Source: Nilaparvata lugens (lineage: Eukaryota > Arthropoda > Insecta > Hemiptera > Delphacidae). Taken from it: a stretch of 64,000 bases of DNA. The position numbers were made by a program, and so were the translations under genes. Shown here piece by piece: positions 50,694 through 53,600 of the stretch. A model generated the notes under the pieces. The model had not been told where the DNA came from. It did no database searches and saw nothing but the letters and a program-made list of their open reading frames with translations. The stretch spans positions 5,711,836-5,775,835 of the forward strand of contig NC_052505.1 of assembly GCF_014356525.2 (NCBI RefSeq), read 5' to 3'. Every line of letters starts with the position of its first letter. Positions within the stretch are counted from its first letter, which is position 1.

Positions 50694-53600
50694 GACCAAT
50701 ACCCAAAAACCACTTTTTTGGACTCAGGGGACCTTGAAACATATAGAAATTTACAAATTGGGGTACCTTAATTTTTTCGGAAAGCAATACTTTCCTTACC
50801 TATGGTAATAGGGCAAGGAAAGTAAAAACGGTACTCAGATTTATATTCAAAAATAGCCCTATAGAAAAAAGACAAGTATTATTAATGTTGATTTACCGAT
50901 GAGTTGTCAATTTATGAAGTGTTTCGAGCACAGGCATCTGATCGGCTATGGAGTCAGTGCCCCTCGACAGCAGGAAGAGTATGGTGCGGTTCAAACAGTG
51001 GTAGAGTCCTTCCAGCTGAAACGAGCCGGGCCTGCGCTTTGCCTGCGCTATCAGCTTCACCACAAAGTCCAACACCTCATGAGGATCTTTCAACAGCATT
51101 CCTGGCAAATAACAATTCAGATTCCTGAATAAATTATTACCATATGTTTTAAACAATACAAAGTTCAACTCACGCTGTAGCGTTGAAAATAATAACCAGT
51201 TAAACTGGGTTTTCGTTTGTGCGTAAATGCCGTCGTCGACCACGACAGGGTGATGATCTCAGATTGGGTAGATTTCAATTTGTCTAAATAACCTGAAAGA
51301 TTATGTTATAGTTATTTGTATATCTAAAGTGAAAAGTACGACTTTTTCTCCCTGTGGGAAAAAGTTTGAAGCAACAATTTTCCCGAGGGAGAGAACGTAT
51401 TTTTCGCTCGTGATGTACACTACATTTTTTTATAGAAACTGCAAATAATATCATTTTAATAACTTACGTATTGGTGACAATGTTTCCTAACAACATAACC
51501 TAAAATCTGAAACCTAAAAACCGGTCGTCTGATTGGCACTGCCGATTGCGCTATCTATTGGCAAAAGTTGTAACAATTATATCAGATGGGCGTCTACCAA
51601 AAATGGCTGACTCCAGATCACGCGGTTCAGATTTGAATTGCAGATCAAAAATATTTGTTGGCTGGTATTTTGAATAGAATAAAATATTTTTAAAATTGTA
51701 TAAATTTTTATCGTCTACTAATATTAAGAATATAATATCATACAAACATATATTTCATGAGTTGATCAAATTTCTGGTTGTGGTATTGAATTCAGTTGAC
51801 TCAATGACAGACACCTCTATTATGCTTTTCATCTGAGCTTAGACCTTCTAACCTATTACAATATAAGTTTTAAAATAGAGATGCTTCCATGTTATTTAAA
51901 TGGAGTCACTTTTCCTCCCTAGGGAGTTTTTCTGTTTTTTACTACCAAGAGCAAAAAAGTGAGTAAAGTAAGTACTTTAGACAGTAGGTGGAGGAAAAAT
52001 TATTTTTTAATAGGGGAGGTTGAGTTTATACTTTTAAATGACAATATGTTGTTATTATTAGAAATGTTTCGATTCTTGAATAATAAACACAAATAATGGA
52101 AAGTTATTTGATCAGCTGTTTTAGCACACTTAAAATTTGGACAATATGAATGTCAACAATGCTTGTCGTCGTCGACTACTTAAGTTTACACACAAACGAA
52201 AATGCACCTTAGGAGTAAAATGCCATGATGACTCAAATCAAATTTGATAGTGGAGTATCATAATTAGAACTAAGTTTATTATTAGCAACTTTTGTATGTA
52301 TATTATAATAATTATGTATAATTATGTTTTGTCAATAAACTCCTTGGTTGCAATTCATTGGCAATCAGAGAAATTATTATTAAATCATTTTACTGTAGAC
52401 TAGCAGCTAGGATATAAATGGATATAAAGGAAAAATTTATAGATTAAATTGTCTAACATTGAAATTATTTTACTTCATAATAAGGTAATGTTGAACTTTG
52501 AACAGTTGGTCAACAACTAAGGCATTTATATATTTTCAGGGTTTTGAGAATATTCTTTTTAAGAAGTGGTCAGATAACAGGGAATGCCTTAGTTTTCTCA
52601 AACAGATTGAGAGACAGAAATTTGTTTCTTCTTGCAAACCCTTCATGTGAAGCCTTCAAACGGTTTTACGATTACAACGCTCCAAATTCCTTTAATAATT
52701 TACCTCTACATATTACATCCACGGGCTCACTGGTAACATTTTTGAAGAAATTAAAGCACTTTCTATTCAATTTTGATTTTGATGAGATTGAGGAGTTATT
52801 TTTCACATGAATTCTTTTGGGAATTTCTACTATTGCTTCCTAGGGTTCTAACAATTTCTCTGTGTCAGGATTTTTATTTTTTTTTTCATTAATATATAAT
52901 TATTTTAGTTCATATATTAATATATAAATGTATATATCCTCAAATTCTTCCTCATTTATTTTCCTAGAATTGTATTATACTTTTTGGTTTCTATAAATAA
53001 CTTCTGTAATGTTCACTCCTTTCAATTCGTTTTCTGTGAATAGACAAAGATTTTCTGTTAAAAATGTTTTCGAGGCTTCTGTCTCTTGCAAAGGTCAAAT
53101 AGTTTAAATTTCAGAGTAGGTGACTTCAACTCAGCTTATAGCTTATGAAGTACCTTAATCATAACTCTGACGTTACATAATGTTTTTGTTAGTTTTTAAT
53201 TATTTTCATTTATATAAATAGAGTTAGAAGATAATATTTTATTATGTATTTTAGTTTTTCAAAATTATTGTACTGATTTGTTAAGTTTATTTATTTTTGT
53301 TTGTAAATTTTCAGTGTTATGAATAAATTTCAATTTCACAATAGAACCTGATTGGTTAGGATGGCAAGTCGTCCACTGTTAATTCAAAAGCTCATGCAAG
53401 CCACAGAACGGGTTGACTTGTAGCCAACGCTCAAGTTTCACTCTCAACTCCTGAGCACTGAGGGCTTCAAGTTGTCTCGGAAGCTTGTTGAAAATCTTCA
53501 GGGCCAGAGTAGAAAATGAGTCTTTGGTCCTAGACAAGCGGCCAAAAGGTTCATCAATTATTGTGAATCCGTTTCTGGTGTGATGATTGTGGAAATCATT